This document shows, piece by piece, positions 1-9,485 of a stretch of 64,000 nt of DNA; position 1 is the stretch's first letter, and every line of letters begins with the position of its first letter. This DNA comes from Saccharospirillum mangrovi. GTDB taxonomy: Bacteria; Pseudomonadota; Gammaproteobacteria; Pseudomonadales; Natronospirillaceae. A program made the translations under genes and the position numbers. Where the stretch lies: positions 990,001 through 1,054,000 of the forward strand of contig NZ_CP031415.1 of assembly GCF_003367315.1 (NCBI RefSeq), given 5' to 3'. Under the pieces are notes generated by a model. The model searched no databases. It saw nothing but the letters and a program-made list of their open reading frames with translations, and was not told the origin of the DNA.

Positions 1-1
1 C

Positions 2-472
2 TTGCCGCAAGAAGCCATTCTGGCCTCGCTGCGCCGCTTCAAAGGTTTGCCGCATCGCTGTGAATTGGTGGCCACCAAAGCGGGCGTGCGCTACGTCAAC
101 GATTCCAAAGGCACCAACGTCGGCGCGACGCTGGCGGCGGTCGAAGGCCTGGGTCGCGAAGCACCGGGCACGCTGATTTTGTTGGTTGGCGGCCAGGGCA
201 AAGACGCGGATTTCGCGCCGCTGGCAGCGCCGGTTAATGAATTGTGCAAGGCGGTTTTTGCTTACGGCGAAGATGGCGATTTGCTGGCGGCGGCCATCGG
301 CCCGCTGACGCAACGCCTGGATACAATGCAGGACGCATTAACAGCGGCGCATCAAAGCGCCAGCGATGGTGACACTGTATTGTTGTCGCCGGCCTGCGCC
401 AGCTTCGATCAATTTCGCAATTTCGAACACAGAGGCGAGCAGTTCCGCGCTCTGGTGGAGGCGCTGGCATGA
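2..472 (+). CDS. murD: UDP-N-acetylmuramoyl-L-alanine:D-glutamate ligase, C-terminal part
   Basis: This is the 3' end of a gene cut by the left edge of the window; the TTG at base 2 is an internal codon, not a start. About 156 residues of a protein usually near 440 are visible. MurD adds D-glutamate to UDP-MurNAc-L-Ala in the cytoplasm. The fragment has the C-terminal Mur-ligase domain, with the family stretch YVNDSKGTNVGAT near its start and the LVGGQGK segment. The stop overlaps the ftsW start by 4 bp, as in the conserved division and cell-wall cluster. The identification is secure from motif and context. Confidence 0.95.
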   Translation: MPQEAILASLRRFKGLPHRCELVATKAGVRYVNDSKGTNVGATLAAVEGLGREAPGTLILLVGGQGKDADFAPLAAPVNELCKAVFAYGEDGDLLAAAIGPLTQRLDTMQDALTAAHQSASDGDTVLLSPACASFDQFRNFEHRGEQFRALVEALA

Positions 473-1659
473 CCGCACAAGCGCGTTCATTTCCGTTACT
501 GACCGACCGACTCAGCGCCGCCTATCAACCGCTGTGGCGCGGTGACCGCTGGTTGCTCGGCAGCAGCATCACGCTATTGATTCTGGGTGTGGTGATGATC
601 GCCTCGGCGTCCATCGACATCAGTCAGCAGAATTTCGGTGTGCCGTATCACTACACCTTGCGGCATCTGATGTATCTCGCCCTCGGCGTCATGCTGGCTG
701 CACTGGTGTCGGTGGTGCCCATGGTGGTGTGGCAGCGGTTGAGTGGTGTGTTTCTGATTGCGGCTTTGTTGCTGTTGGTGATCGTGCTGATTCCGGGTGT
801 CGGCCGCGAAGTAAAAGGCAGCTGGCGCTGGATCGATTTAGGCCCGTTCGGCTTCCAGCCGTCGGAGTTGGGTAAAGGCGCCATCATTTTGTACGTCTCG
901 GCGTATCTGGTGCGGCGTCGCGATGAAGTCATGACCCAGTTGTCGGGCTTTGTGAAACCACTGTTGGTGATGTCGGTGATGATCATGCTGCTGTTGCTGG
1001 AGCCGGATTTCGGCACGGTGGTGGTGGTGCTCGGCACCATTCTCGGCATGTTGTTTTTGGGTGGCGTGAAGGCCGGGCAATTCTTCCTGGCGATTCTCGC
1101 CGCCAGTGGCGCCATCACCATCATGGTGGCGTCGCAGACGTATCGGGTGCGGCGCGTACTGGCGTTCCTGGACCCTTGGTCGGCGGAAAATGTGTACGGC
1201 AGCGGCTATCAGCTGACGCAATCGTTGATCGCTTTTGGGCGTGGCGAATGGTTCGGCGTCGGCCTCGGTAATTCGATGCAGAAACTGTTTTACCTGCCCG
1301 AAGCGCACAACGATTTCATTCTCGCCATCGTCGGTGAAGAACTGGGTCTGGTCGGTGTGCTGTCGGTTTTGGTGCTGTTTGGCATTTTGATTCAGCGGAT
1401 GTTTTTCATCGCCCGCCTGGCCGAGCGCAAAGGTTATTTGTTTGGCGCCTTTGTCAGTTATGGCATCGGTTTGCTGTTCGCGATTCAGGTGCTGATCAAC
1501 ATCGGCGTGAACACCGGCCTGTTGCCGACCAAGGGTTTGACGCTGCCGTTTTTGTCATCCGGCGGCACCAGTCTGCTGATTTGTTTGTCGCTGCTGGCGT
1601 TGGTTAATCGCGTCTACGGCGAAGCCCTGGCACGTGATGCCGAGGAGGCGACGTCATGA
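469..1659 (+). CDS. ftsW: Peptidoglycan glycosyltransferase FtsW
   Basis: Polytopic SEDS-family glycosyltransferase that polymerises lipid II at the division septum together with PBP3. The 396-residue product has many hydrophobic segments. It carries SEDS hallmarks: GSWRWIDLG and FQPSELGK in the middle, YGSGYQLTQS, PEAHNDFI, and the C-terminal LPFLSSGGTS. The ATG at 469 overlaps the murD stop by 4 bp, and the gene overlaps murG by 4 bp. A second SEDS gene (rodA, 34002-35132) lies elsewhere in the window. The cluster position between murD and murG identifies this copy as the septal one. Confidence 0.97.
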   Translation: MTAQARSFPLLTDRLSAAYQPLWRGDRWLLGSSITLLILGVVMIASASIDISQQNFGVPYHYTLRHLMYLALGVMLAALVSVVPMVVWQRLSGVFLIAALLLLVIVLIPGVGREVKGSWRWIDLGPFGFQPSELGKGAIILYVSAYLVRRRDEVMTQLSGFVKPLLVMSVMIMLLLLEPDFGTVVVVLGTILGMLFLGGVKAGQFFLAILAASGAITIMVASQTYRVRRVLAFLDPWSAENVYGSGYQLTQSLIAFGRGEWFGVGLGNSMQKLFYLPEAHNDFILAIVGEELGLVGVLSVLVLFGILIQRMFFIARLAERKGYLFGAFVSYGIGLLFAIQVLINIGVNTGLLPTKGLTLPFLSSGGTSLLICLSLLALVNRVYGEALARDAEEATS

Positions 1660-2735
1660 GTCGCATCCTGATCATGGCCGGTGGCACCGGTGGCCATATT
1701 TTCCCGGCCATGGCCGTTGCCGAAGCCTTGCAGGCCGAGGGCTATCAGGTGAGTTGGCTGGGTGCTAAGCGCGGTATGGAAACCGATTTGGTGCCGCGCG
1801 CGGGTTTTGATCTGCACACTTTGGGTGTGACCGCCTGGCAAGGCGGCGGTCTGCTGCGCAAGGTGACTGCACCGTTTAATTTGCTCGGCGCGCTGATGCA
1901 GGCGTTGGGTTTGTTGGGTCGATTAAAGCCAGCGGCGGTGATCGGCTTTGGCGGCTATGCCTCGGCACCGGGCGGCGTTGCGGCGCTGTTGCGTGGCATT
2001 CCGCTGGTATTGCACGAACAAAACGGCGTGCCGGGTTTGACCAACGCCAAGTTGGCCAAGCGTGCGACGCGTCTGTTGCAGGCGTTTCCGCGCACCTTTG
2101 TCGGCGATGTCGAAGTGGTCGGTAATCCGGTACGGCAGGCGCTGACGCAATTGGCACCGCCGGCTGAGCGCGGTTTGGGCGGCCACAGTCGGTTGCGGGT
2201 TTTGGTGATGGGCGGCAGTCAGGGTGCTCAGGCGTTGAACGAAACCGTGCCGGCGGCGATGGCGACATTGAGCTCGACCCAGCAGCCGGAAGTCTGGCAT
2301 CAGGCCGGGCGTGGTAAGGCTAACGAAACTCAGGCGGCCTATAGCCAGGCCGGGGTTGAGGCGAGCGTGGTCGAGTTTGTTGACGACATGGCGAAGGCCT
2401 ATCAGTGGGCCGATCTGGTGATTTGCCGCAGCGGTGCGTCAACGGTGTCGGAACTGGCGGCCGTTGGGGTGTACAGCCTGTTGGTGCCGTACCCCTGGCA
2501 CAAGGATCGCCAACAGTATCGCAACGCCGATTGGCTGGTTTCAGAACAGGCTGCGGAGTTGTGTGATCAGGCGGATTTGACCGCCGACAGCCTGGGTGAG
2601 CGACTGGCCTATTGGCACGCTCACCGCGACGAATTGAAGGCCGGCGCCCAGCGTTGCTGGCGTTTGGGAATACGTGATTCGGCCCGGCGTGTGGTTCGGG
2701 TCGTCGATGAAATTTTAGTGGAGCAAGCCGCATGA
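1656..2735 (+). CDS. murG: UDP-GlcNAc:undecaprenyl-PP-MurNAc-pentapeptide GlcNAc transferase
   Basis: Membrane-associated GT28 glycosyltransferase that turns lipid I into lipid II. At 359 residues it is of normal length. The N-terminal glycine-rich loop [10 protein letters not shown] (about residues 9-18) and the GFGGYAS motif mark the acceptor domain. VMGGSQGAQ and [14 protein letters not shown] mark the UDP-GlcNAc-binding C-terminal domain. It overlaps both ftsW and murC by 4 bp, which suggests translational coupling through the cluster. Confidence 0.97.
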   Translation: MSRILIMAGGTGGHIFPAMAVAEALQAEGYQVSWLGAKRGMETDLVPRAGFDLHTLGVTAWQGGGLLRKVTAPFNLLGALMQALGLLGRLKPAAVIGFGGYASAPGGVAALLRGIPLVLHEQNGVPGLTNAKLAKRATRLLQAFPRTFVGDVEVVGNPVRQALTQLAPPAERGLGGHSRLRVLVMGGSQGAQALNETVPAAMATLSSTQQPEVWHQAGRGKANETQAAYSQAGVEASVVEFVDDMAKAYQWADLVICRSGASTVSELAAVGVYSLLVPYPWHKDRQQYRNADWLVSEQAAELCDQADLTADSLGERLAYWHAHRDELKAGAQRCWRLGIRDSARRVVRVVDEILVEQAA

Positions 2736-4177
2736 CGCGTCTGGATTTGAACAACGGCCAGGAATTTCCAATTCCGGAGATGCGCCGCATTCGCCGCATT
2801 CATTTTATCGGCATCGGTGGCGCAGGCATGTGCGGCATCGCCGAGGTGTTGCACAACCAGGGCTATGCGATCAGCGGTTCGGATTTGAAACTGAGTGCCG
2901 TCACCAAGCGCCTGGAAGACCTGGGCATGACGGTGTTTTACGGCCATGACGAAAGCAACGTCAGCGGCGCCGATGTCGTGGTGGTGTCCAGCGCGATCAA
3001 TCCGGCCAACCCGGAAGTGAAGTGGGCGCTGGATCGCCGCGTGCCGGTGGTGCGTCGCGCCGAAATGCTGGCGGAGTTGATGCGTTATCGCCACGGCATT
3101 GCCATTGCCGGTACGCACGGCAAAACCACCACAACCTCTTTGATGGCGTCGGTCATGGCCAAAGGCGGCCTGGACCCGACCTTTGTGATTGGCGGCAAAC
3201 TGAACAGCGCCGGTGCCAATGCGCGCTTGGGCACCAGTCGTTATCTGGTCGCTGAAGCCGATGAAAGCGATGCGTCGTTTCTGCATCTGCAACCGATGAC
3301 CGCCATCGTCACCAACATCGATGCCGATCACATGGGCACCTACGAAGGCGACTTCGAACGGCTCAAAGACACCTACATCCAATTCCTGCACAACCTGCCG
3401 TTTTACGGTTTGGCGGTGCTGTGCATCGACGACGAACACGTGCGCTCCATTCTGCCGCGCCTGAGTCGGCAGTTCGTCACCTACGGATTCAGTGACGAGG
3501 CCGACTACCGGGCGGTGAACGTCCGTCAGCAAGGCATGGTGACTTACTTCAAAGTGGAGCGTCCGGCGGGTCAGTCGCCGCTCGACATTGCGCTGCACAT
3601 GCCGGGCGACCACAACGTACTGAACGCCCTGGCGGTGATTGCCGTCGCCAGTGACGAAGGTGTGTCGGACGAAGGCATTCAGGCCGGTCTGAACGAATTC
3701 GACGGCGTCGGCCGCCGTTTCCAGGTGCAGGGCGAATTCGCCATTCCTGGCGGCAAAGTCATGTTGGTCGACGACTACGGCCATCACCCGCGTGAACTGG
3801 CGGTGACCTTCGATGCGATTCGTCGCGGCTGGCCGGACAAGCGGTTGGTGGTGCTGTTCCAACCACACCGCTACAGCCGCACGCGCGATCTGTACGAAGA
3901 CTTTGTCGATGTGCTGTCCAAGGTTGACGTGCTGCTGTTGCTCGACGTCTACGCCGCTGGCGAAGAACCGATTCCCGGCGCCGATGGCCGCAGCCTGAGC
4001 CGCAGTTTGCGCATGCGCGGCAAGGTCGAACCGATTTTCATCGAACACCGCGACAAGGTGCTGGCCGCCTTGCCGGATATTTTGCAGGACGGCGATTTGC
4101 TGCTGACTCAGGGCGCGGGCGATGTCGGCGCGCTGTCGGCGGAAATCGCGCACGCTCAATTGGGGTTTAAAGCATGA
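2732..4177 (+). CDS. murC: UDP-N-acetylmuramate:L-alanine ligase
   Basis: Cytoplasmic ATP-dependent ligase that adds the first amino acid (L-Ala) to UDP-MurNAc. The 481-residue product has an N-terminal Rossmann glycine loop [12 protein letters not shown] (from about residue 27). It also has the Mur-ligase ATP loop [10 protein letters not shown] (near residue 128), the [10 protein letters not shown] segment, and C-terminal FQPHRYSRT. It overlaps murG and ddlB by 4 bp each. A long open frame on the other strand (2621-4159) is a shadow of this gene. Confidence 0.97.
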   Translation: MTRLDLNNGQEFPIPEMRRIRRIHFIGIGGAGMCGIAEVLHNQGYAISGSDLKLSAVTKRLEDLGMTVFYGHDESNVSGADVVVVSSAINPANPEVKWALDRRVPVVRRAEMLAELMRYRHGIAIAGTHGKTTTTSLMASVMAKGGLDPTFVIGGKLNSAGANARLGTSRYLVAEADESDASFLHLQPMTAIVTNIDADHMGTYEGDFERLKDTYIQFLHNLPFYGLAVLCIDDEHVRSILPRLSRQFVTYGFSDEADYRAVNVRQQGMVTYFKVERPAGQSPLDIALHMPGDHNVLNALAVIAVASDEGVSDEGIQAGLNEFDGVGRRFQVQGEFAIPGGKVMLVDDYGHHPRELAVTFDAIRRGWPDKRLVVLFQPHRYSRTRDLYEDFVDVLSKVDVLLLLDVYAAGEEPIPGADGRSLSRSLRMRGKVEPIFIEHRDKVLAALPDILQDGDLLLTQGAGDVGALSAEIAHAQLGFKA

Positions 4178-5103
4178 CGGCGGGCAAACAATTCAATCGC
4201 GTGGCGGTGCCGTACGGCGGCCTGTCGGCCGAACGCGAGGTCGCTTTGAACAGCGGCATGACGGTGATCCAGGCACTCAAAGACGCCGGCTACGACGTTG
4301 TCACGCACGATGTGACGGATAAAGCGGCGCTGGTTGAGTGGATCGGCCAGTTGGACGTCGATGTGGTCTTCCCGATGCTGCACGGTCGTGGCGGTGAAGA
4401 CGGGCAGATCCAGGGTTTGCTGGAGTGGCATCGGCTGCCATACGTCGGCAGTGGTGTGCTCGGTTCGGCGCTGGCGATGGACAAATTGCGCGCCAAGTGG
4501 GTGTTTGCCAGCGCTGGTGTCGCCACGCCGCCGTTCGCGGTGATTCGCTCCGACGCCGAGCGCGAAGCGCTGCAAACACAACTGGAATATCCGGTCATGG
4601 TGAAGCCGGTGCACGAAGGTTCCAGCATCGGCATGAGCCGTGTTGATTCGGCCGAACAACTGGCCGCTGCCTGCACCGAAGCGTTTCGTTTCGACAGCGA
4701 AGTGATGATCGAACAGTTCATCGCTGGCAGCGAATACACCATCGGCATCGTTGGCGACATTGCCTTGCCGCCGATTCGACTGGAAGCGGCCAATACGTTC
4801 TACGACTACAACGCCAAATACTTGTCCGACGACACCCGCTACTTCCTGCCATGCGGCCTGGATGCGCAGCGCGAAGCGGCGATCAAAGAACTGGCGTTGC
4901 AGGCATTCCGCGCGCTCGGCTGTTACGGCTGGGGTCGGGTGGATTTGATGATGGATGAGGCCGGTCAGGCCATGGTGCTGGAAGTGAACACCATTCCGGG
5001 CATGACCGATCACAGCTTGCTGCCCAAGGCATCGCGGGCGCACGGCTGGGAGTTGCCGCAATTGATGCATGAAATTCTGGCGACGGTGGTGCTGCCGAAA
5101 TGA
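4174..5103 (+). CDS. ddlB: D-alanine:D-alanine ligase
   Basis: ATP-grasp enzyme that makes the D-Ala-D-Ala dipeptide for the peptidoglycan stem. The 309-residue product opens with [17 protein letters not shown], in which the SAEREV serine/glutamate region is typical of Ddl. It contains HGRGGEDG and [12 protein letters not shown] of the ATP-binding loop, and ends with [14 protein letters not shown], the metal-binding end of the family. Family members usually have KVAVL where this one has RVAVP. The 4-bp overlaps and position between murC and ftsQ fit the DdlB paralogue of the division cluster. Confidence 0.96.
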   Translation: MTAGKQFNRVAVPYGGLSAEREVALNSGMTVIQALKDAGYDVVTHDVTDKAALVEWIGQLDVDVVFPMLHGRGGEDGQIQGLLEWHRLPYVGSGVLGSALAMDKLRAKWVFASAGVATPPFAVIRSDAEREALQTQLEYPVMVKPVHEGSSIGMSRVDSAEQLAAACTEAFRFDSEVMIEQFIAGSEYTIGIVGDIALPPIRLEAANTFYDYNAKYLSDDTRYFLPCGLDAQREAAIKELALQAFRALGCYGWGRVDLMMDEAGQAMVLEVNTIPGMTDHSLLPKASRAHGWELPQLMHEILATVVLPK

Positions 5104-5873
5104 ACGACGCCCGCAAACGCAAACAGGGCGCCACCGTGCGCCGGCAGCCGCTGAACTGGCGGCGGCCTTTGCGTTATGGCTCGCGGGCGTTACTGGGCGG
5201 TATCGCTTTGGCGTTGGTGATTACGGTTGGCCGTTGGTTGGTGGGCCTGGAAGTGAGCTGGCAGCCGATGGCGTTGAACGATTGGCAGTTGGACGAAGTG
5301 CTGATTTATCAGAGCCGTGCCGATCTGGACCAGACCCTTTCGCACTATCAGGGCCGCAGCCTGCTGCTGATTTCGCCCGAAGCGGTGCGCAAAGATTTGG
5401 AAGCGTTGCCCTGGGTGTCGGACGCCCGGGTCAGCAAAGAATGGCCGGATCGGTTGCAGATTCATATTGATGAACACCAGCCGGTCGCCCGCTGGAACGG
5501 CGAGCAGGTGCTGAACAGCGATGGCGAACCGCTGACGCGGCCAGTGGCGGATCTGGTACTGGCCGATTTGCGCGGGCCGGAGGGGCAGGCCAAGCGGGTC
5601 ATGGATCAGTACCTGCAATATTCCCGCGTCTTCGTCGACTCGGGTGTGCGTCTGGCGGGTGTGCGCATGCATCCGCGCGGCGCCTGGGATTTGCAGTTGG
5701 ACAACGGCATTGAAGTGGCGCTGGGTTCCAGCGACATGCTGGACCGGACCACTCGGGTGGTGGCGCTGCTCGAACGCAGCCCACTGAACCTGACAGAGAT
5801 TGACTATATAGACGCTCGTTACCCGAACGGTGTGGCCGTCGGGCGGCGGGCGAATCGCGAACCATCGGCTTGA
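5100..5873 (+). CDS. ftsQ: Cell division protein FtsQ
   Basis: Bitopic inner-membrane divisome protein that links early and late division proteins through FtsB/FtsL. The 257-residue product has a basic cytoplasmic N-terminus, one membrane span at about residues 34-52, a POTRA-like region containing LEALPWVSDARVSKEWPD, and a beta domain. The end VAVGRR is typical of FtsQ C-termini. The ATG at 5100 overlaps the ddlB stop. Sequence conservation in this family is low, so the order ddlB-ftsQ-ftsA carries part of the identification. Confidence 0.94.
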   Translation: MNDARKRKQGATVRRQPLNWRRPLRYGSRALLGGIALALVITVGRWLVGLEVSWQPMALNDWQLDEVLIYQSRADLDQTLSHYQGRSLLLISPEAVRKDLEALPWVSDARVSKEWPDRLQIHIDEHQPVARWNGEQVLNSDGEPLTRPVADLVLADLRGPEGQAKRVMDQYLQYSRVFVDSGVRLAGVRMHPRGAWDLQLDNGIEVALGSSDMLDRTTRVVALLERSPLNLTEIDYIDARYPNGVAVGRRANREPSA

Positions 5874-5881
5874 GGTGAATC

Positions 5882-7132
5882 ATGACATCGCCGTTGAAGG
5901 GAAAATTGATCGTCGGCCTGGACATTGGCACGTCCAAGGTGGTCGCCATCGTCGGTACGGTGACGGCGGACGGCGGCATCGAGATTGTCGGTCTCGGTTC
6001 GCATCCGTCGCGCGGGCTGAAGAAAGGCGTGGTGGTCAACATTGAATCGACCGTGCAGAGCATTCAGCGCGCGGTGGAAGAGGCTGAACTGATGTCCGGC
6101 TGTGACATTCATTCGGTCTACGTCGGCATTGCCGGCAGCCACATCAACAGCCTGAACAGTCACGGCATTGTCGCGATCAAAGAGAAAGAAGTGATCGAGG
6201 CAGATCTGGAACGGGTAATTGATGCCGCTCAGGCGGTCGCGATTCCGGCGGACCAGAAGATCCTGCACATCCTGCCGCAGGAATACATCATCGATAACCA
6301 GGAAGGCATCAAAGAGCCGCTGGGCATGTTCGGTGTGCGTCTGGAGGCCAAGGTGCATCTGGTGACCGGTGCGCAGAATGCAGTGCAGAACATCGAAAAA
6401 TGTGTGCGCCGCTGCGGTCTGGAAGTGGATCAGATCATTCTCGAGCAACTGGCTTCGTCACAATCGGTACTGACTGATGATGAAAAAGAATTGGGCGTGT
6501 GCATGGTCGACATCGGCGGCGGCACCACCGATATGGCGATCTTCACCGAAGGCGCGATTCGCCACACGGCGGTGATTCCGATTGCCGGCGATCAGGTGAC
6601 CAATGACATCGCCATGGCGTTCGCAACACCGACGCAGCATGCCGAAGAAATCAAGATCAAATACGCCTGTGCGCTGTCGCAACTGGCGGGCGAGCACGAA
6701 ACCATCAAGGTGCCGTCGGTCGGTGATCGCAGTCCGCGCGAACTGACGCGTCAGGCGTTGGCTGAAGTGGTCGAGCCGCGCTACGAAGAGTTGTTCAACC
6801 TGGTTAAGGCGGAACTGCGTCGCAGCGGTTTCGAAGACATGATCCCGGCCGGCATCGTGTTGACCGGCGGCACCGCCAAGATGGAAGGCGCCGTCGAACT
6901 GGCCGAAGAAGTGTTTCACGTGCCGGTCCGGCTGGCGATTCCGCAAGGCATCTCGGGTTTGTCTGACGTGGTGTCAAACCCGATTCACGCCACTGGCGTT
7001 GGCTTGCTGCAGTACGGCTTGAAGCAGCTGCACAGCGGTGGTGCGGGGCAGGCGGTATCCAAGGGGCGTCACAACGAAGATGAACTCGGCGGTTGGGCGC
7101 GCTTTAAGCAGTGGGTTGCCGACAATTTTTAA
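5882..7132 (+). CDS. ftsA: Cell division protein FtsA
   Basis: Actin-like ATPase that tethers FtsZ to the membrane and recruits the divisome. The 416-residue product has the phosphate-1 loop VGLDIGTSKV near the N-terminus, MVDIGGGTTDMAIF (phosphate 2), and GIVLTGGTAKM (adenosine motif). The C-terminal end, GWARFKQWVADNF, is an amphipathic membrane-targeting helix. The ATG follows ftsQ by 8 bp with a GAGG ribosome-binding sequence. All key motifs are intact. Confidence 0.97.
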   Translation: MTSPLKGKLIVGLDIGTSKVVAIVGTVTADGGIEIVGLGSHPSRGLKKGVVVNIESTVQSIQRAVEEAELMSGCDIHSVYVGIAGSHINSLNSHGIVAIKEKEVIEADLERVIDAAQAVAIPADQKILHILPQEYIIDNQEGIKEPLGMFGVRLEAKVHLVTGAQNAVQNIEKCVRRCGLEVDQIILEQLASSQSVLTDDEKELGVCMVDIGGGTTDMAIFTEGAIRHTAVIPIAGDQVTNDIAMAFATPTQHAEEIKIKYACALSQLAGEHETIKVPSVGDRSPRELTRQALAEVVEPRYEELFNLVKAELRRSGFEDMIPAGIVLTGGTAKMEGAVELAEEVFHVPVRLAIPQGISGLSDVVSNPIHATGVGLLQYGLKQLHSGGAGQAVSKGRHNEDELGGWARFKQWVADNF

Positions 7133-7163
7133 GCGGTTTTTAACAGCAATTTTTAACGACAGC

Positions 7164-7195
7164 ATTCAGGGCACGGACGCGAGTCCGTATTGAAT
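7164..7195 (+). promoter_or_regulatory. Hairpin with GNRA loop in the ftsZ leader
   Basis: The 86-bp ftsA-ftsZ gap holds a two-part stem. The outer arms are ATTCA (7164-7168) and TGAAT (7191-7195). The inner arms are ACGGAC (7173-7178) and GTCCGT (7183-7188), closed by a GCGA loop of the GNRA type. It ends 23 nt before the ftsZ ATG. It has no U-tract, so it is not a terminator; it could shape ftsZ translation or mRNA stability. The structure is seen in the sequence; the role is inference. Confidence 0.5.
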
Positions 7196-7218
7196 ATCAC
7201 GAAGATAGGAGCAGGAAG

Positions 7219-8415
7219 ATGTCCAACTACGATACCGACATGAACGGTGGCGACATGTTCACGCTGGTCGATGAACAGCCACAATCCGCGGTCATCAAAG
7301 TATTCGGTTGCGGCGGCGGCGGCGGTAACGCTGTGCGTCATATGCTGGAATCGAAAATCGATGGCGTTGAATTCATTTGCGCCAACACCGACGCCCAGGC
7401 GTTGCGTGGCGTCGGTGCGACGACTCAGTTACAGCTGGGCAACGCCATCACCCGAGGTTTGGGTGCCGGTGCCAACCCGGAAGTGGGTCGTCAGGCGGCG
7501 CTGGAAGATCGTGAGCGCATTGCTGAAGTGCTTAAAGGTGCCGACATGGTGTTCATCACCGCCGGCATGGGCGGCGGTACCGGTACCGGTGCGGCTCCTG
7601 TGGTTGCAGAAGTTGCGCGCGATCTCGGTATTCTTGCGGTGGCGGTGGTAACCAAGCCGTTCCCGTTTGAAGGCCGTCGCCGGATGAAAGTGGCGATGGA
7701 AGGTCTGGATATGTTGCGTGAAAACGTCGACTCCCTGATCACCATCCCCAACGAAAAGTTACTGACGGTACTGGGCAAGAACGTCACCTTGCTGGAAGCT
7801 TTCTCCGAAGCCAACAACGTCTTGCAAAACGCGGTACAGGGCGTAGCCGATCTGATCGTTCGTCCCGGCACCATCAACCTCGACTTTGCCGACGTTCGTA
7901 CCGTGATGTCTGAAATGGGCATGGCGATGATGGGTTCCGGCATTGCATCAGGCGAAAACCGCGCGGCGCGTGCTGCCGAAATGGCGATCCGCAGTCCGTT
8001 GCTGGAAGACGTCGATCTGGTTGGTGCTCGCGGCATTCTGGTGAACATCTCAGCCGGTGTGGATTTGGGCCTGGATGAGTTCACCGAAGTGGGTAACACC
8101 ATTGAGGAATTTGCCTCCGAAGAAGCCACCGTGGTGATTGGCACAGTTATTGATCCTGAGCTGAAAGATGAAGTCCGTGTGACCGTGGTTGCAACGGGGA
8201 TTGGCCAGGGTGAGGCTCGTGCTGTGAAGCCCAAGGTTGCGGTCGATAACACGCGCAAATCGGATGGCAGTGTGGATTACAAAAAGCTGGAGCGCCCCAC
8301 GGCAGTGCGAAACGCCCAGCCGGCCGCACCAGAAGAGGACGCCAAGCCCGTTCGCAGTGCAAAGGATTTGGACTATTTGGACATCCCGGCGTTTTTGCGA
8401 CGTCAGGCGGACTGA
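7219..8415 (+). CDS. ftsZ: Cell division GTPase FtsZ
   Basis: Tubulin homologue that forms the Z ring. The 398-residue product has the glycine-rich nucleotide loop near residue 32, the tubulin signature GGGTGTGAAP near residue 118, and NLDFADVRTVM. Its C-terminal tail, DYLDIPAFLRRQAD, is the peptide bound by FtsA, ZipA and MinC. The first nucleotide loop reads FGCGGGGGN; a cysteine sits where E. coli has valine. The start at 7219 has a strong AGGAG/AGGAAG ribosome site. It is the last gene of the cluster and has no clear intrinsic terminator. Confidence 0.98.
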   Translation: MSNYDTDMNGGDMFTLVDEQPQSAVIKVFGCGGGGGNAVRHMLESKIDGVEFICANTDAQALRGVGATTQLQLGNAITRGLGAGANPEVGRQAALEDRERIAEVLKGADMVFITAGMGGGTGTGAAPVVAEVARDLGILAVAVVTKPFPFEGRRRMKVAMEGLDMLRENVDSLITIPNEKLLTVLGKNVTLLEAFSEANNVLQNAVQGVADLIVRPGTINLDFADVRTVMSEMGMAMMGSGIASGENRAARAAEMAIRSPLLEDVDLVGARGILVNISAGVDLGLDEFTEVGNTIEEFASEEATVVIGTVIDPELKDEVRVTVVATGIGQGEARAVKPKVAVDNTRKSDGSVDYKKLERPTAVRNAQPAAPEEDAKPVRSAKDLDYLDIPAFLRRQAD

Positions 8416-8445
8416 GAACTGGTTAATAGTTGTGCAGCGCACCAT

Positions 8446-8473
8446 TTGTGCACAGCTGGGGTTCTGCTAGAAT
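8446..8473 (+). promoter_or_regulatory. Candidate sigma-70 promoter for lpxC
   Basis: In the 139-bp ftsZ-lpxC gap, TTGTGC (8446-8451) and TAGAAT (8468-8473) are separated by 16 bp, with an extended -10 TGC just before the second hexamer. This would give a leader of about 75 nt before the lpxC ATG. A tandem TGTGCA motif (8431 and 8448 regions) overlaps the -35 side. It is assigned from consensus match only. Confidence 0.5.
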
Positions 8474-8554
8474 GCCCGCTCTTGGAACAGGTTAGACGGT
8501 ATTCTGCCGCCCCCAGGCTAAGGAACCACTTACTTTATAGGGTCAATTCACCCC

Positions 8555-9472
8555 ATGGTTAAGCAACGCACTCTGAAAAACACCATCCGCGCCACCGGCG
8601 TGGGCCTGCATACAGGTAAAAAGGTGTACCTGACGCTGAAACCGGCGCCAGTGGACACGGGTATCGTATTCTGCCGCACCGATCTGGATCCGGTGGTGGA
8701 AATTCCTGCTCACGCCCTGAATGTGGGCGATACCACTTTGTCCACCACGCTTGTGCAGGGTGACGTGAGCATCGACACCGTTGAACACCTGTTGTCCGCC
8801 TGTGCGGGCCTGGGTGTGGATAATGCCTATATAGAAGTCAGTGCTGCCGAAGTGCCGATCATGGATGGCAGTGCCGGCCCGTTCGTGTTCCTGCTGCAAT
8901 CGGCGGGTATCGAAGAACAACCGAAAGCCAAACGCTTTATTCGTATTAAAAAGCCGGTCTCTATTGTCGATGGTGACAAAGAAGCCCGCTTTGAACCTTA
9001 CGAGGGTTTCTCGGTCCGTTTCACAATCGATTTCGACCATCCGGTTTTTCGTGATCGCGTACAAACGGCTGAGTTGGATTTTTCCACGACTGCCTTTGTC
9101 AAAGAAATCAGCCGCGCCCGTACTTTTGGTTTTATGCGCGATTTCGAATATCTGCGCGCCAATAATCTCGCCCTGGGTGCCAGCGTTAATAACGCCATTG
9201 CGGTTGACGACTACAAAATCCTGAATGAAGATGGGCTGCGGTACGAAGATGAATTCGTCAAACACAAGGTGTTGGACGCGATTGGCGATCTGTATCTGTT
9301 GGGCCACAGCCTGATTGGTCGCTTCACAGGTGTGAAATCCGGACATGGGTTGAATAACCTCCTGTTACGCGAACTGCTGAAGCAAGAAGACGCTTGGGAG
9401 TTTGTTACTTTTGAGGAGGGCGAGGCCGAATCCGTGCCCATCGCTTACGCGCCCGTTCTGGCAACAAGCTAG
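8555..9472 (+). CDS. lpxC: UDP-3-O-acyl-N-acetylglucosamine deacetylase
   Basis: Zinc deacetylase and committed step of lipid A synthesis. The 305-residue product opens MVKQRTLKN and shows [17 protein letters not shown], which holds a zinc-ligand histidine. [12 protein letters not shown] and the C-terminal [17 protein letters not shown] supply the other zinc and catalytic residues, and [14 protein letters not shown] follows. Length and motifs are normal. It has its own likely promoter upstream and lies 13 bp before a LytM-peptidase gene, a common neighbour in pseudomonads. Confidence 0.97.
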   Translation: MVKQRTLKNTIRATGVGLHTGKKVYLTLKPAPVDTGIVFCRTDLDPVVEIPAHALNVGDTTLSTTLVQGDVSIDTVEHLLSACAGLGVDNAYIEVSAAEVPIMDGSAGPFVFLLQSAGIEEQPKAKRFIRIKKPVSIVDGDKEARFEPYEGFSVRFTIDFDHPVFRDRVQTAELDFSTTAFVKEISRARTFGFMRDFEYLRANNLALGASVNNAIAVDDYKILNEDGLRYEDEFVKHKVLDAIGDLYLLGHSLIGRFTGVKSGHGLNNLLLRELLKQEDAWEFVTFEEGEAESVPIAYAPVLATS

Positions 9473-9485
9473 GTAGTACTGTGGT

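Noticed and set aside
2621-4159. 512-codon minus-strand frame opposite murC
   Set aside because: Shadow of murC with no family similarity. The plus-strand cluster is continuous with 4-bp overlaps.
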